A stretch of DNA of 64,000 bases from Kiritimatiellia bacterium (GCA_027493775.1 JAOSKE010000001.1:1258917-1322916), one strand, 5' to 3'; shown: positions 29,954-41,020, counted from the stretch's first letter. The notes: a model not told the origin generated them from the sequence alone. Numbers and translations: made by a program.

Positions 29954-30547
29954 CTATTTCTGCGCGGACTTTTTTCCGATTTCTGTGGCCGCCGGAACTT
30001 CCACCAAGGCTCCCGTTTTCACATCGAAGATATAGCCGTACACAGCGATGTCCTTGGGAACCAAGGGATGGTTTCGAATTCGCGCCACATCCTCGACTAC
30101 GCTGCCCGCCAAGTCGGAAAACTCAAGCCAGTTAATATATTTCCCCTCCCCGGAACCTCCACCGGGGGCGCCGGAGTTTTTCCACCCGTTCTCGTCAATA
30201 ACTGCTGCATCTAGGTTTTCTGCAAGCAACTTGCTCAACACGTCGCCCGTAAAGGTCAGCATTCCGCAATCTGAATGATGGACGACGAACCATTCGCGCG
30301 TCCCAAGCAGTTTATACGAAATCACCAAAGAGCGGATTGCATCGTCACTCGCCCGTCCGCCAGCATTCCGGATCACGTGGGCATCCCCTTCGACGAATCC
30401 TGCAAACTTGGCCGGATCCAACCGGGCGTCCATGCACGTCAGAACTGCAAAATGCCGTCCTGGCGGCATCGGCAATGATCCCTTATCTCCAAACGTCGCC
30501 ACGTATTGCGTATTCGCGGCCAAAACTTCACTCAGAATTTTACTCAT
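29954..30547 (-). CDS. Beta-class carbonic anhydrase
   Basis: [50 protein letters not shown]. Confidence 0.88.
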   Translation of the reverse strand: MSKILSEVLAANTQYVATFGDKGSLPMPPGRHFAVLTCMDARLDPAKFAGFVEGDAHVIRNAGGRASDDAIRSLVISYKLLGTREWFVVHHSDCGMLTFTGDVLSKLLAENLDAAVIDENGWKNSGAPGGGSGEGKYINWLEFSDLAGSVVEDVARIRNHPLVPKDIAVYGYIFDVKTGALVEVPAATEIGKKSAQK

Positions 30548-30579
30548 CCACACATCTCCATTTAAGTTGGTGCCAGCAA

Positions 30580-30607
30580 TTCATACCACTTCTATAGGTG
30601 TAGTCAA
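30580..30607 (-). promoter_or_regulatory. Candidate sigma70-type promoter for carbonic anhydrase gene
   Basis: TTGACT-N16-TATGAA on the minus strand, ~33 nt upstream of the start codon. Confidence 0.5.
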
Positions 30608-30770
30608 GTTTTAGTTTCTTGGGGGGCGAATTTCAACAAATCTGGGCTAAATTGCCGCAAAAAGAAATTTTCGCGGGGGGCGTTCTCCCTGCTTCAAAAT
30701 TATGAAGAGGCAATACGGGGGGCTTATTCTTCCGGCCACAGAACTCTCGCTCCTGCTGGACAAGCTGACA

Positions 30771-30805
30771 GAGGGCGGAACGATACCCGCCCTCCCGCGT
30801 TTTTA
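30771..30805 (+). terminator. Candidate plus-strand terminator
   Basis: GAGGGCGG-aacgatac-CCGCCCTC followed by ccgcgTTTTTa; no annotated plus-strand gene upstream. Confidence 0.5.
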
Positions 30806-32154
30806 TTCTTTTTGCCCGTCTCGGTCGTGGCTGGAACGATAATCCACGACGATGGGCGCACCCTCTAGGCCTGCGGCGGAGCGCAGTGTATTGATCAAAT
30901 ACGTCTGATACGAAGGGGTGCACAGTTTGGGTTGGTTCACAAAAAAGCGGAACCGAAGTGGGCGTTCCCCCACTTGTGTGGCGTAATAGAACTTCAATTT
31001 CTTGCCGGTTACTCGCGGTGGCGCGACGCGTTTTACTGCATCGTGGAGGATGCGATTTAGCGTACTGGTGGGCAGATTCGTGGAAATTTGCGCGGCGACG
31101 TAGTCAATGCTCTCGATCGCCTTGCGAATGTTCGTTCCTTCGCGCGCGGAAACAAAAACAATCGGCACGTAGGACAAAAAGTACATTTCGCGCCGGAACG
31201 CTTTCTCGTATTCCTTCTGCGTCACCGTCTCCTCGCCTTCCGCAAGGTCCCACTTGTTAATCAACACCACGCAGCCCTTGCGCGCTTCGAGAACCAACCC
31301 CGCAATTTTTTTGTCCTGCTCGGTCGGCCCCTGCTCTGCATCAATCATCATCACGACAACATCCGCGTCTTCGATACTCTTTTGCGCCCGCATCACGCTC
31401 CAGCGCTCGACGGCATCTTCGGCCCGACGCAACTTTCGCAGCCCCGCCGTATCAATCAGCTTGTAATGCCGCGCCTGTGGGCCGCTTCCGATGGTGAACG
31501 GAACTTCGATGCTGTCGCGCGTAGTGCCGGGGATGTCGGAAACAATCACTCGATCACTCTTGAGGACACGGTTCACAAAGGACGATTTTCCGGCGTTGGG
31601 CTTCCCGACGATCGCCACGCGCAACGGGTTTTGTTCCGTGTCGGATTCATACGGCGGCAACTGCTTCACGACGGCTTCCAGCAGCGCGTCGAATCCCCGG
31701 TTGTGAAGCGCAGCGATGGGAAACACCGGATATCCAAATTTTTGGAACTCGGACGCCTGCGCATCCAGTCCCTCGTTATCGGCTTTGTTCGCCGCGATGA
31801 CCACCGCGCGGCCGGATTGTCTCAACAAACCCGCGACCTCTCGGTCGAGCGGCGTAATTCCCGCCGTGATGTCGGTGACAAAAATGATGACATTCGCATC
31901 CGCGATGGCGATTTCGGCCTGCGACCGCGTTCCTACAGAAAAAACATCCTGCGCCGCCTTGTTGTCCAAAAGCCCAACCCGCCGGTATCAATCAGCTCAA
32001 AGCGCTCGTCGCGCCAGCGCGCCTCAGCAGAAAGACGGTCGCGGGTGACGCCCGGTTGATCGTGTACAATGGCGATGCGGCGGCGAACAATCCGGTTGAA
32101 GACAGCGGATTTGCCGACATTGGGGCGGCCGACAATGGCTACGATGCGGTTCAT
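30803..32154 (-). CDS. der: GTPase Der (EngA), one frameshift
   Basis: [40 protein letters not shown]..; second G domain [38 protein letters not shown]4 at 31968-31971 needs one extra base. Confidence 0.95.
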
Positions 32155-32270
32155 TTCGAGCGCGTTATGCCTATAAATTCAGTTTGCGACAAGCTCTGCC
32201 TCGACAAATGCGGCGCTTTGGCGTAATTATCTTACCCATGCTCATTCTCGGTGGGGAGTAAATCGGCGGC

Positions 32271-32534
32271 GTGACATCTATTTACATAGGCAATTTGGCA
32301 TTTGGCGCACGCGAGGAAGACCTGCGCGCCTCATTCGAAAAATTCGGCGAAGTCGCCTCCGTCCGAATTGCAGCCAACCGGATCACCGGACGCGCGTTGG
32401 GCTTCGCTTTTTTGGAAATGCCGGATGGCGATGCCGCGCGGCGCGCAACCAAACAACTACACAACACGGAAGTATCCGGGCGCCCGATCCGCGTCAGCGA
32501 AGCGCGGCCATCGGACCGCGTCATAAGAATTTAG
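32271..32534 (+). CDS. RRM-type RNA-binding protein (short)
   Basis: TSIYIGNLAFGAREEDLRASFEKFGEV..GRALGFAFLEMPD; GTG start. Confidence 0.88.
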   Translation: MTSIYIGNLAFGAREEDLRASFEKFGEVASVRIAANRITGRALGFAFLEMPDGDAARRATKQLHNTEVSGRPIRVSEARPSDRVIRI

Positions 32535-32541
32535 AACATCA

Positions 32542-32805
32542 ATGAGCTTTTTTGATTATTTTCGCCCCAAACGCCACACGCAGGACGAAGAGGACGAAGA
32601 ATCCTATCCCGCAGAAAAAACCGCGCCGGGCGTGCGTTCGATTCGCGACCTTTGGCAGATTGAAAACAAACAACCCGCTGCGCCGATTGAGGGCGCGGTT
32701 CCAACAGATATTTACAGCACGCAGCGGCCGAACGGCGTGCCTCATCGAAAAAATCCACGTCGCCGCACACGTTCGGGCGGCGGAGAGTTCAATCCACCCT
32801 TTTGA
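32542..32805 (+). CDS. Hypothetical small charged protein
   Basis: 87-aa ORF directly after the RRM gene. Confidence 0.5.
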   Translation: MSFFDYFRPKRHTQDEEDEESYPAEKTAPGVRSIRDLWQIENKQPAAPIEGAVPTDIYSTQRPNGVPHRKNPRRRTRSGGGEFNPPF

Positions 32806-32841
32806 TGTCGTTGTCCGCGCTTGTGCGCAATCGCAAACGGG

Positions 32842-35703
32842 TTAATTCGCCGGATATTTCGTAATCAGATTTTTATCTCCGTGCGAATTGTCCACTCGCG
32901 CGGTCGCGGGCCAAAACTTGCGTGCGCGAAGGCCGGGCACGGGATAGGCCCCCTGCTCCCGCCCGTAGGCGTGGCTCCACTCATCGCTGGCAATCTGCGT
33001 CATGGGGTGCGGCGCATTTTTTAGCATGTTGTCTCGCCGATCGGCCCTCCCATCAATCACGGCCTGAATCTCCGCGTGAATGGAAATCATCGCATCGCAG
33101 AAGCGATCCAACTCTTCCTTCGGTTCGCTCTCCGTCGGCTCAACCATCATCGTGCCGGGAACCGGCCAGGAAACCGTTGGCGCGTGGAAGCCATAATCCA
33201 TCAGGCGTTTCGCAACATCTGTTTCATCAATGCCGCTCTGCTCCTTCATCGGGCGCAGATCAAAAATCAATTCGTGGGCGACGCGACCGCGACTGCCGAC
33301 GTAATGAACAGGGAAATAGGATTCAAGACGGGCCTTGATGTAGTTCGCATTCAGAATCGCAACGCGCGTCGCCTGCGTCAGGCCATCGGCACCGAGCATA
33401 CGGATGTAGGCGTACGAAATTAATAGGATGCTCGCGCTGCCCCAGGGCGCCGCGGAGACCGCCGAGATGCCCTGCTCTCCGCCAACGGGAACAATGGTGT
33501 GACGCGGCAAAAATGGCGCGAGATGCTTTGCGACGGCAATGGGGCCCATCCCCGGCCCACCGCCGCCGTGTGGAATGGCAAACGTCTTGTGCAGGTTCAT
33601 GTGACACACATCCGCACCGATTGCGGCAAAGGACGTCAGCCCGATCTGCGCGTTGAGATTCGCGCCATCCATATAGATCTGCCCGCCGTGTTTATGAATG
33701 AGGGCACACACTTCACGGACGTTGTCCTCGAAAACGCCATAGGTCGAAGGATACGTGATCATCAAGGCAGCGACGCGGCCCGCATTTTCCTGCGCCTTCT
33801 TCTTCAGGTCATCGAAGTCAATGTGGCCCTGCTTGTTGCACTCGACCACAACAACCTCCAAGCCCGCCGTCGCGGCAGAGGCTGGATTCGTTCCATGCGC
33901 CGAAGCGGGAATCAACACCACGTTCCGTTGCGCATCTCCGCGCGAGCGGTGGTACGCGCGAATGGTCATCAGCCCGGCGAACTCTCCTTGTGATCCCGCG
34001 TTGGGTTGCAGCGACACGGCGCTGAATCCCGTAATTTCGGACAGCGCTTTTTCCAGCTCCTTGAATATCTGCGCATAGCCGCGTGCCTGATCTTCCGGAA
34101 CAAAGGGATGCAGAGCGCCGAACTCCGACCAGGTAACGGGCATGATCTGCGCCGCACCGGTAAGCTTCATGGTGCAGGAGCCGAGTGGAATCATCGCCTG
34201 ATCCAAGCCTAGGTCTTTTTGCTCCAGCCCCTTGAGATAGCGCATCATCGCCGTTTCAGACCGATGTGCGCCAAAAATGTTGTGTTGCAAGAACGGCGTG
34301 GTTCGCGTGATTTCTTCGTGAAATTCGAGATCGTCTGAAACCGTCATTGTCGCAACATTCGGCGCAACCCTGCCGGAGGCGGCGGCAAGAATATCAACGA
34401 CGTCCTGCAAATCCGCCGTTGCGACCGTTTCATCCAGCGCAATTCCGACAGCGCCGTCTGCATAATAATGGAAATTTATTTTCTTTCGCAGCGCCTCCTC
34501 GCGCACGCGCTCCGCAGTCACGCCATCGGGCGGAATAAGTTTCAACGAGTCGAAGAAGTAGGCGGAGGAATTGCTATAATCGAGCGAGAGAGCGGCGGCT
34601 TTCAAAAGGCGAGCCGACCGATGTACGCGGTGTGCAAGGGCACGAAGGCCATCGGCCCCATGATACGTCGCATAGAACCCGGAAAGATTTGCAAGCAGCG
34701 CCTGAGCGGTGCAGATGTTGGACTTCGCTTTTTCGCGGCGGATGTGCTGCTCGCGCGTTTGAAGCGCCATGCGATAGGCCTTGTTTCCCGCGGCATCAAC
34801 GGACAACCCAATGATTCGTCCGGGAAGTTCACGCACAAATTCCTGCCGGGTTGCAAAGAATGCCGCGTGAGGCCCCCCATAACCCATCGGAACGCCAAAC
34901 CGTTGCGCATTTCCGAGCGCAATATCCGCGCCCATTTCGCCGGGCGGCGTGAGCATGGTGATCGCAAGAAGATCGGTCGCAACTGCGACGAGCAGATCGT
35001 TGGCGTGGGCGCGCTCAATAAATCCGCGCATATCGCTGATATTCCCATCCGCATCGGGATACTGGAGGAGCGCACCGAAAACGCTTTCATCCAGCATCGT
35101 GCTTCTGAATGAGCCGACGCGAAGCTCAATTCCGATCGGCTCGGCCCGCGTGCGCAACACATCCAGCGTCTGCGGAAACACCTTGTCGGAAACAAAGAAG
35201 ACGTTTCGCTTCTCACCTTTGCTCTTCCGTTCCTGAATGCGGTGCAGCATCGCCATCGCCTCGGCTGCGGCGGTCGCTTCATCGAGAAGCGACGCATTGG
35301 CGACTTCGAGTCCGGTCAGGTCGCTAATCATCGTCTGGAAGTTGAACAACGCCTCGAGTCGGCCCTGCGAAATTTCAGCCTGGTACGGAGTGTAGGGCGT
35401 GTACCAGCTTGGGTTTTCAAACACGCACCGCTGAATAACGGGCGGCATGATTGTTCCGTAGTAGCCCTGGCCGATGTAGGATCGGAAGAGTTTGTTTTTT
35501 GCGGCGATCCCGCGAAGCCGGGCGAGATAGGCCGTTTCGGACTCTGCAGCGGGCAGGCGCAGCGATTTTTTTCGGCGAATCGCTGCGGGAACCGTTTCAT
35601 CAATGAGTTGATCCAGCGAGCTGACACCGATCACATTGAGCATAGCTGGGATTTCGTCTGGACGCGGTCCGAGATGGCGAGTCGAAAAAGAAGCGGATGG
35701 CAT
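32842..35703 (-). CDS. gcvP: Glycine dehydrogenase (decarboxylating), single-chain P-protein
   Basis: 953 aa; STRHLGPRPDEI.., ..DGANLNAQIGLTSFAAIGADVCHMNLHKTFAIPHGGGGPGMGPIAV. Confidence 0.97.
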   Translation of the reverse strand: MPSASFSTRHLGPRPDEIPAMLNVIGVSSLDQLIDETVPAAIRRKKSLRLPAAESETAYLARLRGIAAKNKLFRSYIGQGYYGTIMPPVIQRCVFENPSWYTPYTPYQAEISQGRLEALFNFQTMISDLTGLEVANASLLDEATAAAEAMAMLHRIQERKSKGEKRNVFFVSDKVFPQTLDVLRTRAEPIGIELRVGSFRSTMLDESVFGALLQYPDADGNISDMRGFIERAHANDLLVAVATDLLAITMLTPPGEMGADIALGNAQRFGVPMGYGGPHAAFFATRQEFVRELPGRIIGLSVDAAGNKAYRMALQTREQHIRREKAKSNICTAQALLANLSGFYATYHGADGLRALAHRVHRSARLLKAAALSLDYSNSSAYFFDSLKLIPPDGVTAERVREEALRKKINFHYYADGAVGIALDETVATADLQDVVDILAAASGRVAPNVATMTVSDDLEFHEEITRTTPFLQHNIFGAHRSETAMMRYLKGLEQKDLGLDQAMIPLGSCTMKLTGAAQIMPVTWSEFGALHPFVPEDQARGYAQIFKELEKALSEITGFSAVSLQPNAGSQGEFAGLMTIRAYHRSRGDAQRNVVLIPASAHGTNPASAATAGLEVVVVECNKQGHIDFDDLKKKAQENAGRVAALMITYPSTYGVFEDNVREVCALIHKHGGQIYMDGANLNAQIGLTSFAAIGADVCHMNLHKTFAIPHGGGGPGMGPIAVAKHLAPFLPRHTIVPVGGEQGISAVSAAPWGSASILLISYAYIRMLGADGLTQATRVAILNANYIKARLESYFPVHYVGSRGRVAHELIFDLRPMKEQSGIDETDVAKRLMDYGFHAPTVSWPVPGTMMVEPTESEPKEELDRFCDAMISIHAEIQAVIDGRADRRDNMLKNAPHPMTQIASDEWSHAYGREQGAYPVPGLRARKFWPATARVDNSHGDKNLITKYPAN

Positions 35704-35813
35704 GATGTTTTCCTGAAAGCTGAAAGCGGCGCACTATAAGCCGATGGAAACGAAAAGCAAAGCGCTGCGATTTCTGGTCGCATCGCGCCCGGGCTTTCGG
35801 CATCCTTGCAACC

Positions 35814-36563
35814 ATGCAAATCGTGGCCGACACGCACGTGCATCTTTATCCGTTTTACGACCTGGGCGCTCAACTCGACGCGGCAGTCGCGAATCTGCGC
35901 CGCGCCGCCCCGAGCGCCGAGGTTCTCGCGCTCTGTCTGGCAGAGCGCAGCGGACAGGCCGCCTATCGGTCGCTGAAGCGCGGCGAGATGAGGCCGGAAA
36001 ACTGGGAAATTTCACGCACCGAAGACGAAAACGCGTTGCTCGCAAAATCGGGCCGTGCGCAACTTTGGCTGCTTGCCGGTCGCCAAATTGTCACGGCGGA
36101 GCGCATCGAAGTCCTTGCGTTGGGCCGGGATATTGAAGGCCCGGATGGCGAGCCTCTCGGCGACACGCTGACGCGCGTTGCGCAAACCGACGCGGTTGCC
36201 GTTCTGCCGTGGGGTCTTGGAAAGTGGCTCGGGCGGCGCGGCGCAATCATTCGGGATTGCCTTGACAAACACGGGCCCAGTGACCTAGTGTTAGCGGATA
36301 CATGTTTGCGGCCGGCTTGGTTTCCTACCCCGGCGCTACTTCGCAAGGCGCGTTCGCGCGGTTTTTCGATTCTTTACGGTACCGATCCTCTGCCCCGACC
36401 TCACGAAGAGACTATCACCGGTCAATGGGCTACCCTGTGGGAAGCCGACTGGGACGCATCACATCCTGCTGCCGCGTGGCGGCGGATCATCCGTGACCGT
36501 ACCCCCTCCACATCCGTGGGCCGTCGCTGCAATACATTCGAGGCGCTCAAGCGTCTCCGATAG
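35814..36563 (+). CDS. Putative PHP/amidohydrolase-like protein
   Basis: N-terminal ADTHVHLYPFYDLG; C-terminal ILYGTDPLPRPHEE. Confidence 0.55.
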   Translation: MQIVADTHVHLYPFYDLGAQLDAAVANLRRAAPSAEVLALCLAERSGQAAYRSLKRGEMRPENWEISRTEDENALLAKSGRAQLWLLAGRQIVTAERIEVLALGRDIEGPDGEPLGDTLTRVAQTDAVAVLPWGLGKWLGRRGAIIRDCLDKHGPSDLVLADTCLRPAWFPTPALLRKARSRGFSILYGTDPLPRPHEETITGQWATLWEADWDASHPAAAWRRIIRDRTPSTSVGRRCNTFEALKRLR

Positions 36564-36574
36564 GAAAATACAAA

Positions 36575-37403
36575 ATGAATAAATCACCTGAAACAGCGAA
36601 TCTCGCCGTCTTCTGCGACTTTGAAAACATCGCACTCGGCGCTCGTGACGCGAATATCGAAAAGTTCGATATCCGACTGGTGCTCGAACGCTTGTTGCTC
36701 AAGGGCAGCATCGTCGTGAAAAAAGCCTACTGCGACTGGGCTTCGCTACAAAGACTTCAAACCGGCCATGCACGAGGCGGCGTTCGAGCTAATCGAAATT
36801 CCGCACGTCCGCCAGTCCGGCAAGAACTCCGCCGACATCCGGCTCGTTGTTGACGCGCTGGACCTCTGCTACACGAAGACGCACGTGGACACGTTCGTCA
36901 TCGTCAGCGGCGATTCCGATTTTTCGCCACTCGTCAGCAAGCTGCGGGAGAACAACAAGGTTGTGATCGGTGTGGGCGTAAAAAATTCCAGCTCCGATCT
37001 GTTGATCGCGAACTGCGACGAGTTCATCTACTACGACGACCTCGCCCGCGTCCGCCCGCCCCGGCGCACCCGAACGACAGCGGCAAAGAAAACGGCGGCG
37101 GGCGCAGCAGGCGCCGCTTCAGAGAAAACAGCGGCGAAGGCAACAGAGTCGGACAAGACTCACGAGGCGATTGATCTCGTGATGGAAACGATCGAGGCCA
37201 TCGCCGAAGAGCGCGGCTCGGAAGAGAAGATTTGGGGTTCGATGGTCAAGCAAACGCTTCGTCGCCGACGCCCCGGCTTCAATGAATCCTTCTACGGCTT
37301 CCGCTCGTTCAACAAATTGTTGGAAGAGGCGGCAAATCGCGGACTGTTGGAGCTGGAGCCGGATGAAAAATCCGGCGGCGTGATTATTCGAAGAATCGGC
37401 TAA
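36575..37403 (+). CDS. NYN-domain (LabA/DUF88-like) protein with C-terminal OST-HTH/LOTUS-like domain, one frameshift
   Basis: NLAVFCDFENIALGARD..; ..SGKNSADIRLVVDALDLCYTKTHVDTFVIVSGDSDFSPLVSKLRENNKVVIGVGVKNSSSDLLIANCDEFIYYDD; C-term 'WGSMVKQTLRRRRPGFNESFYGFRSFNKLLEEAANRGLLEL'; extra T at 36742-36743. Confidence 0.88.
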
Positions 37404-37419
37404 ACGCCGCGTTCGCCCA

Positions 37420-38166
37420 TCAGGCCTTGCGAAGCATCTTCAGTGCATCGCGAAGCGTTGCGGCGCGCTCGTAGTTTTCCGTGGCAATGGCGCGGGATAG
37501 CTCGTCTTGCAATAAATCCGTCTGCGAACGCGGGCGCGAGCCGCGCAAGTCGCTGAGCAAATCGGTCAGCAATTCGATCTCGCGCGATTCTTCCTCGTCT
37601 TCTTCATCGCCCTGATCCCGCCAAAAACTGCGGATGTCCTCGATCCCCTCTTCCAGCGCGGCGATCGCCTCGTCGTAGGCATGGGCCTCGGCCGATTTTT
37701 CGGCCAGGGCGCGTGCATTCATCATCCGGATGTAAGGATAAAATTGCAAAAGCTGCCAGACCAGATCGTCGTCCTCAACGTGACGGGAAACAACGTCGAG
37801 AATCCCAAGGTTGTGGTCGGTGTCCGCAATCACTCCATCTAGGTCGCGCAACGCATACAGCGAAATGTAGCGATAATAAAATTGCGCGGCTTCCTGCTGC
37901 AATTCGGCACAGGCGGATGCGTCAATTTCAAACGCGGCCATGTCCAGCCCTTCGGTATCCTCGCGCTCCAAGAAGTGCTCCAACAGCGAGCCGTGTCCGT
38001 GCGGACGTTGACCGTCCGGGCGACCCTCGGTCTCCATTTGCAAAACGCCGAGATCCAAACGAAGCTGGATGAGACGTTTCCCACCACGCCCAATCACCCA
38101 GCGTGCGTTAATGGAGGCCGGATTGTACGGCCAATCTCCGAGAATGGAATTTAAGTCGGCACTCAT
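37420..38166 (-). CDS. UvrB/UvrC-motif (UVR) protein
   Basis: C-terminal LLQDELSRAIATENYERAATLRDALKML. Confidence 0.7.
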   Translation of the reverse strand: MSADLNSILGDWPYNPASINARWVIGRGGKRLIQLRLDLGVLQMETEGRPDGQRPHGHGSLLEHFLEREDTEGLDMAAFEIDASACAELQQEAAQFYYRYISLYALRDLDGVIADTDHNLGILDVVSRHVEDDDLVWQLLQFYPYIRMMNARALAEKSAEAHAYDEAIAALEEGIEDIRSFWRDQGDEEDEEESREIELLTDLLSDLRGSRPRSQTDLLQDELSRAIATENYERAATLRDALKMLRKA

Positions 38167-38248
38167 TCGCTTTTTCTACCCTTATCCTTCACCATAGTTC
38201 CTCGACTTGTCCAACGCAAATCGTACAGAAATTTTTGGGCTGTCCCGC

Positions 38249-39142
38249 TTATTTTGCGGTCGGCGTGTTCCATGCTTGAATACATTCTTCTATGCTGAGT
38301 TCGTAGCACTCGCGGCAAAACTGACAACTCACCACGACCGGCTCATTCTTTCGCACAATGTCCATCCGGTCGGCATAGGGGAGTGCGCGCAAAATCGCAC
38401 CCATCTTTTCGCGATTGCACGAGCAGCGAAAGAAAGGCGCCGGCGCTTGCCGCAGGCGAATTTTAAGAGACGGCGCCTCGTCCTGCACAATGGCGCGTAA
38501 AATATTCTCAACCAAGCTATCGCTCTCCTCACGCCGCGCCATCAAGGCCCTCGGCTGTGGCGTGTACAGACGATCACGCAGCCGTTGAAACCGCAGTAAG
38601 TCGCAGCCCGGCAGCGCTTGAAGCAACACGCCGCGACAAACGGAGACCGGATTTGTCGGATCGGATGAGAACGCAATCGTCACCGCCATCGCCGACTCAA
38701 CCTGGTCGCTGATGCATAGGAAGTGATTCACGTCTTCGACTACATCGAGCAGGTCTGCCTTGATTGTACCGTGCGCAACTACGGCGCCTTTTCGGCTGCG
38801 CACCACCTGTACATTCCCCGTCGCGCCATAGAGGCCTGCCTCGTCTTCGGCCTCGGCAAGATGAGGTGGCGAAATAAACGCGCGTGTCGCGCCATCCGGC
38901 CCCGTATCCACGACGAGCGTGCGCAACAGCCCTTCGTAAGCCCACCGCAGATTCAACCGCTGCGCATCGCCCAACGAAGCGGCGGACAGAATTCCAGCGG
39001 TCATTGCACGGCCAAGCGCATGGGCCGCAACAGGGTCGCAATCGTGTCGTTGCACCGCCTCTGCGACAGTATTTGCAGTCAGCGCATATGCCACCGCAAC
39101 ATCAAGATCTTCCAGTTGTCCCAACAAACATTGATCAGCCAT
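38249..39142 (-). CDS. hslO: Hsp33 redox-regulated chaperone
   Basis: Zn motif CSCNREKM..CQFCRECYEL and Hsp33 fold segments (LGRAMTAGILSAASL). Confidence 0.88.
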   Translation of the reverse strand: MADQCLLGQLEDLDVAVAYALTANTVAEAVQRHDCDPVAAHALGRAMTAGILSAASLGDAQRLNLRWAYEGLLRTLVVDTGPDGATRAFISPPHLAEAEDEAGLYGATGNVQVVRSRKGAVVAHGTIKADLLDVVEDVNHFLCISDQVESAMAVTIAFSSDPTNPVSVCRGVLLQALPGCDLLRFQRLRDRLYTPQPRALMARREESDSLVENILRAIVQDEAPSLKIRLRQAPAPFFRCSCNREKMGAILRALPYADRMDIVRKNEPVVVSCQFCRECYELSIEECIQAWNTPTAK

Positions 39143-39572
39143 CCGGCTCTTGTATCACTTTTGTCATTTTTATTGGGAGAACGATCTTCGGTAGGCCAAA
39201 TATCCGTTGCTGGCGAACCCACAAACCGTCGGGCGCATATTCAAGCCGATACAAGGACGACAATGAATAGCCGACAAGTGTTGCGTTTCGGCTTTTCCAG
39301 AGAATTAACATCCTCCGAGTCACAACCCCATTCGTCGTCGAAAACTGTATCTTGTTTCCCGTGAACACCATGGGCTGCGAATTGAACACGTGATGTAGCG
39401 CCCCCTCCACGGTTTCTTCCGCAAAGCCAAGCTGTCGGTTCCACTCTGGGTAAGTCGAGGGAACATCAGGGACGTATTCGCCGACAAGGCGATCATCTGA
39501 CCGTTGCCACAACAGCGCAACACCCACAACAAAGACAACGAGCGCCCCTGCGATTATTTTCGCTAATTTCAC
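39135..39572 (-). CDS. Hypothetical membrane-anchored protein
   Basis: N-terminal TM MKLAKIIAGALVVFVVGVALLW; overlaps hslO start. Confidence 0.6.
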   Translation of the reverse strand: MKLAKIIAGALVVFVVGVALLWQRSDDRLVGEYVPDVPSTYPEWNRQLGFAEETVEGALHHVFNSQPMVFTGNKIQFSTTNGVVTRRMLILWKSRNATLVGYSLSSLYRLEYAPDGLWVRQQRIFGLPKIVLPIKMTKVIQEPDG

Positions 39573-39654
39573 TACTTACTACTCAATACGAAGTTCGTCT
39601 TCGTTCGCGCCATCATCAGCCGCGCCCTTCATGGCATAAAGCGCAGGGTTCTCC

Positions 39655-40174
39655 CTAAAAAACAATCGGAGCAAAAATGGGCTGTGGCGCTAATTTTGCG
39701 CGGCCGTTTAAAAACGCCAACTCGATCAGAAAATCTATTTCGATCACGTGCGCCTAGCTTTTCGATCAGTTGTACTGCGGCCTGCGCGGTGCCACCGGTC
39801 GCAAGCAAATCGTCTATCAAAAGAACGGACTCGCCCGGTGTGAAGGCATCGCTGTGAACTTCAATCGTCGCAGTGCCGTATTCCAGATCGAAGCTCTGTT
39901 CAATTCGATCATAAGGCAATTTTCCCTTCTTGCGGATTGGAACCAGCCCGACTCCCAGCTCGTAGGCAAGCGCCGCGCCGAACAAGAACCCGCGCGCTTC
40001 AATCGCCGCGATTTTTTGTACGGACCGACCGCGTTGGCGGTCGGCAAAAATCTTTACTGCCGCGCGGAAGAGTTCGGGGTCGTGCAACACCGGGGTAATG
40101 TCCTTAAACAAAATCCCGGGTTTGGGAAAATCCGGGACATCGCGAATGGCTGCTTTAATTTTATCAAGACTCAT
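39655..40174 (-). CDS. apt: Adenine phosphoribosyltransferase, one frameshift near C-terminus
   Basis: [67 protein letters not shown]; shifted frame reads [31 protein letters not shown]. Confidence 0.93.
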
Positions 40175-41020
40175 ACGCCCACGCCTTCCGGTTCCTTAAC
40201 TTGTTCGTTTGCTTCCATCATCAGCCTCAGCTTTTCGACGGCCTCATTCTGAATCTGCCGTACGCGCTCGCGTGTGATTTTGAAACGCTGCCCGACCGAC
40301 TCCAATGTTTCCACCCGCGCGCCACGCAAGCCGTACCGATACTTTAATATATCCCGTTCACGACGGTCTAGTTTATCCAAAAATATATCCACTTCGTCTC
40401 GAAGTTGCTGATCGTTAATCTCGTCGTATGGATTACGGGCCCGTTCGTCACCGATCAGGTCACCAAATGTCGCGGCATCGCTCTCGCCGCCAATCGGCGC
40501 ATCCAGCGAAGTGGGCTTCAATGACACGACCTGCCAATGCTGAATCACCTTCGGCTCAAGGTGCATCTCAATCGCAATTTCGTCCACGGATGGCTCGCGC
40601 CCATAGCGTTCGGTCAACTGGTGTTCGACCCTGCGCATTCGCGCAATTTTATCAACGAGGTGGGCGGGCAGACGGATGGTCTTGCTCTGGTTCGCCAACG
40701 CGCGCTTGATCGCTTGTTTGATCCACCACGCGGCGTAGGTGCTCAATTTCCCGCCCTTTTTCGGATCAAACCGCTCGACCGCCTTCATCAGGCCGATATT
40801 TCCTTCAGAAATCAGGGCCCAACAATGGCAGGCCATATCGTGAATAATCGTGGGCAATTTTCACGACAAGGCGCAGGTTTGCGCGGATCATCAGGCTCTT
40901 CGCTTCCTCATCGCCTTTTTTGATCTTCGCAGCCAGCTCGATTTCCTGTTCAGGCGTCAACAAGGGCGTCTGCCCGATTTCGCGCAGGTAAATCTTAATT
41001 GTTTTGTCGGAGTCTATCAT
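40171..41020 (-). CDS. RpoD/SigA-like sigma factor lacking region 1.1, one frameshift
   Basis: [63 protein letters not shown].. / [39 protein letters not shown]..; shift at ~40815-40822. Confidence 0.92.

Noticed and set aside
30633-30923. SRP RNA / 6S RNA / hypothetical 96-aa ORF in the der-carbonic anhydrase gap
   Set aside because: GGCCGGAAGAATAAGCC only superficially resembles SRP domain IV; ORF overlaps der and has no family signal
31731-31748. ATCCAAATTTTTGGAA resembling the TTCCAA/TTGGAA repeat
   Set aside because: Lies inside der coding sequence, imperfect core, no 32-bp partner
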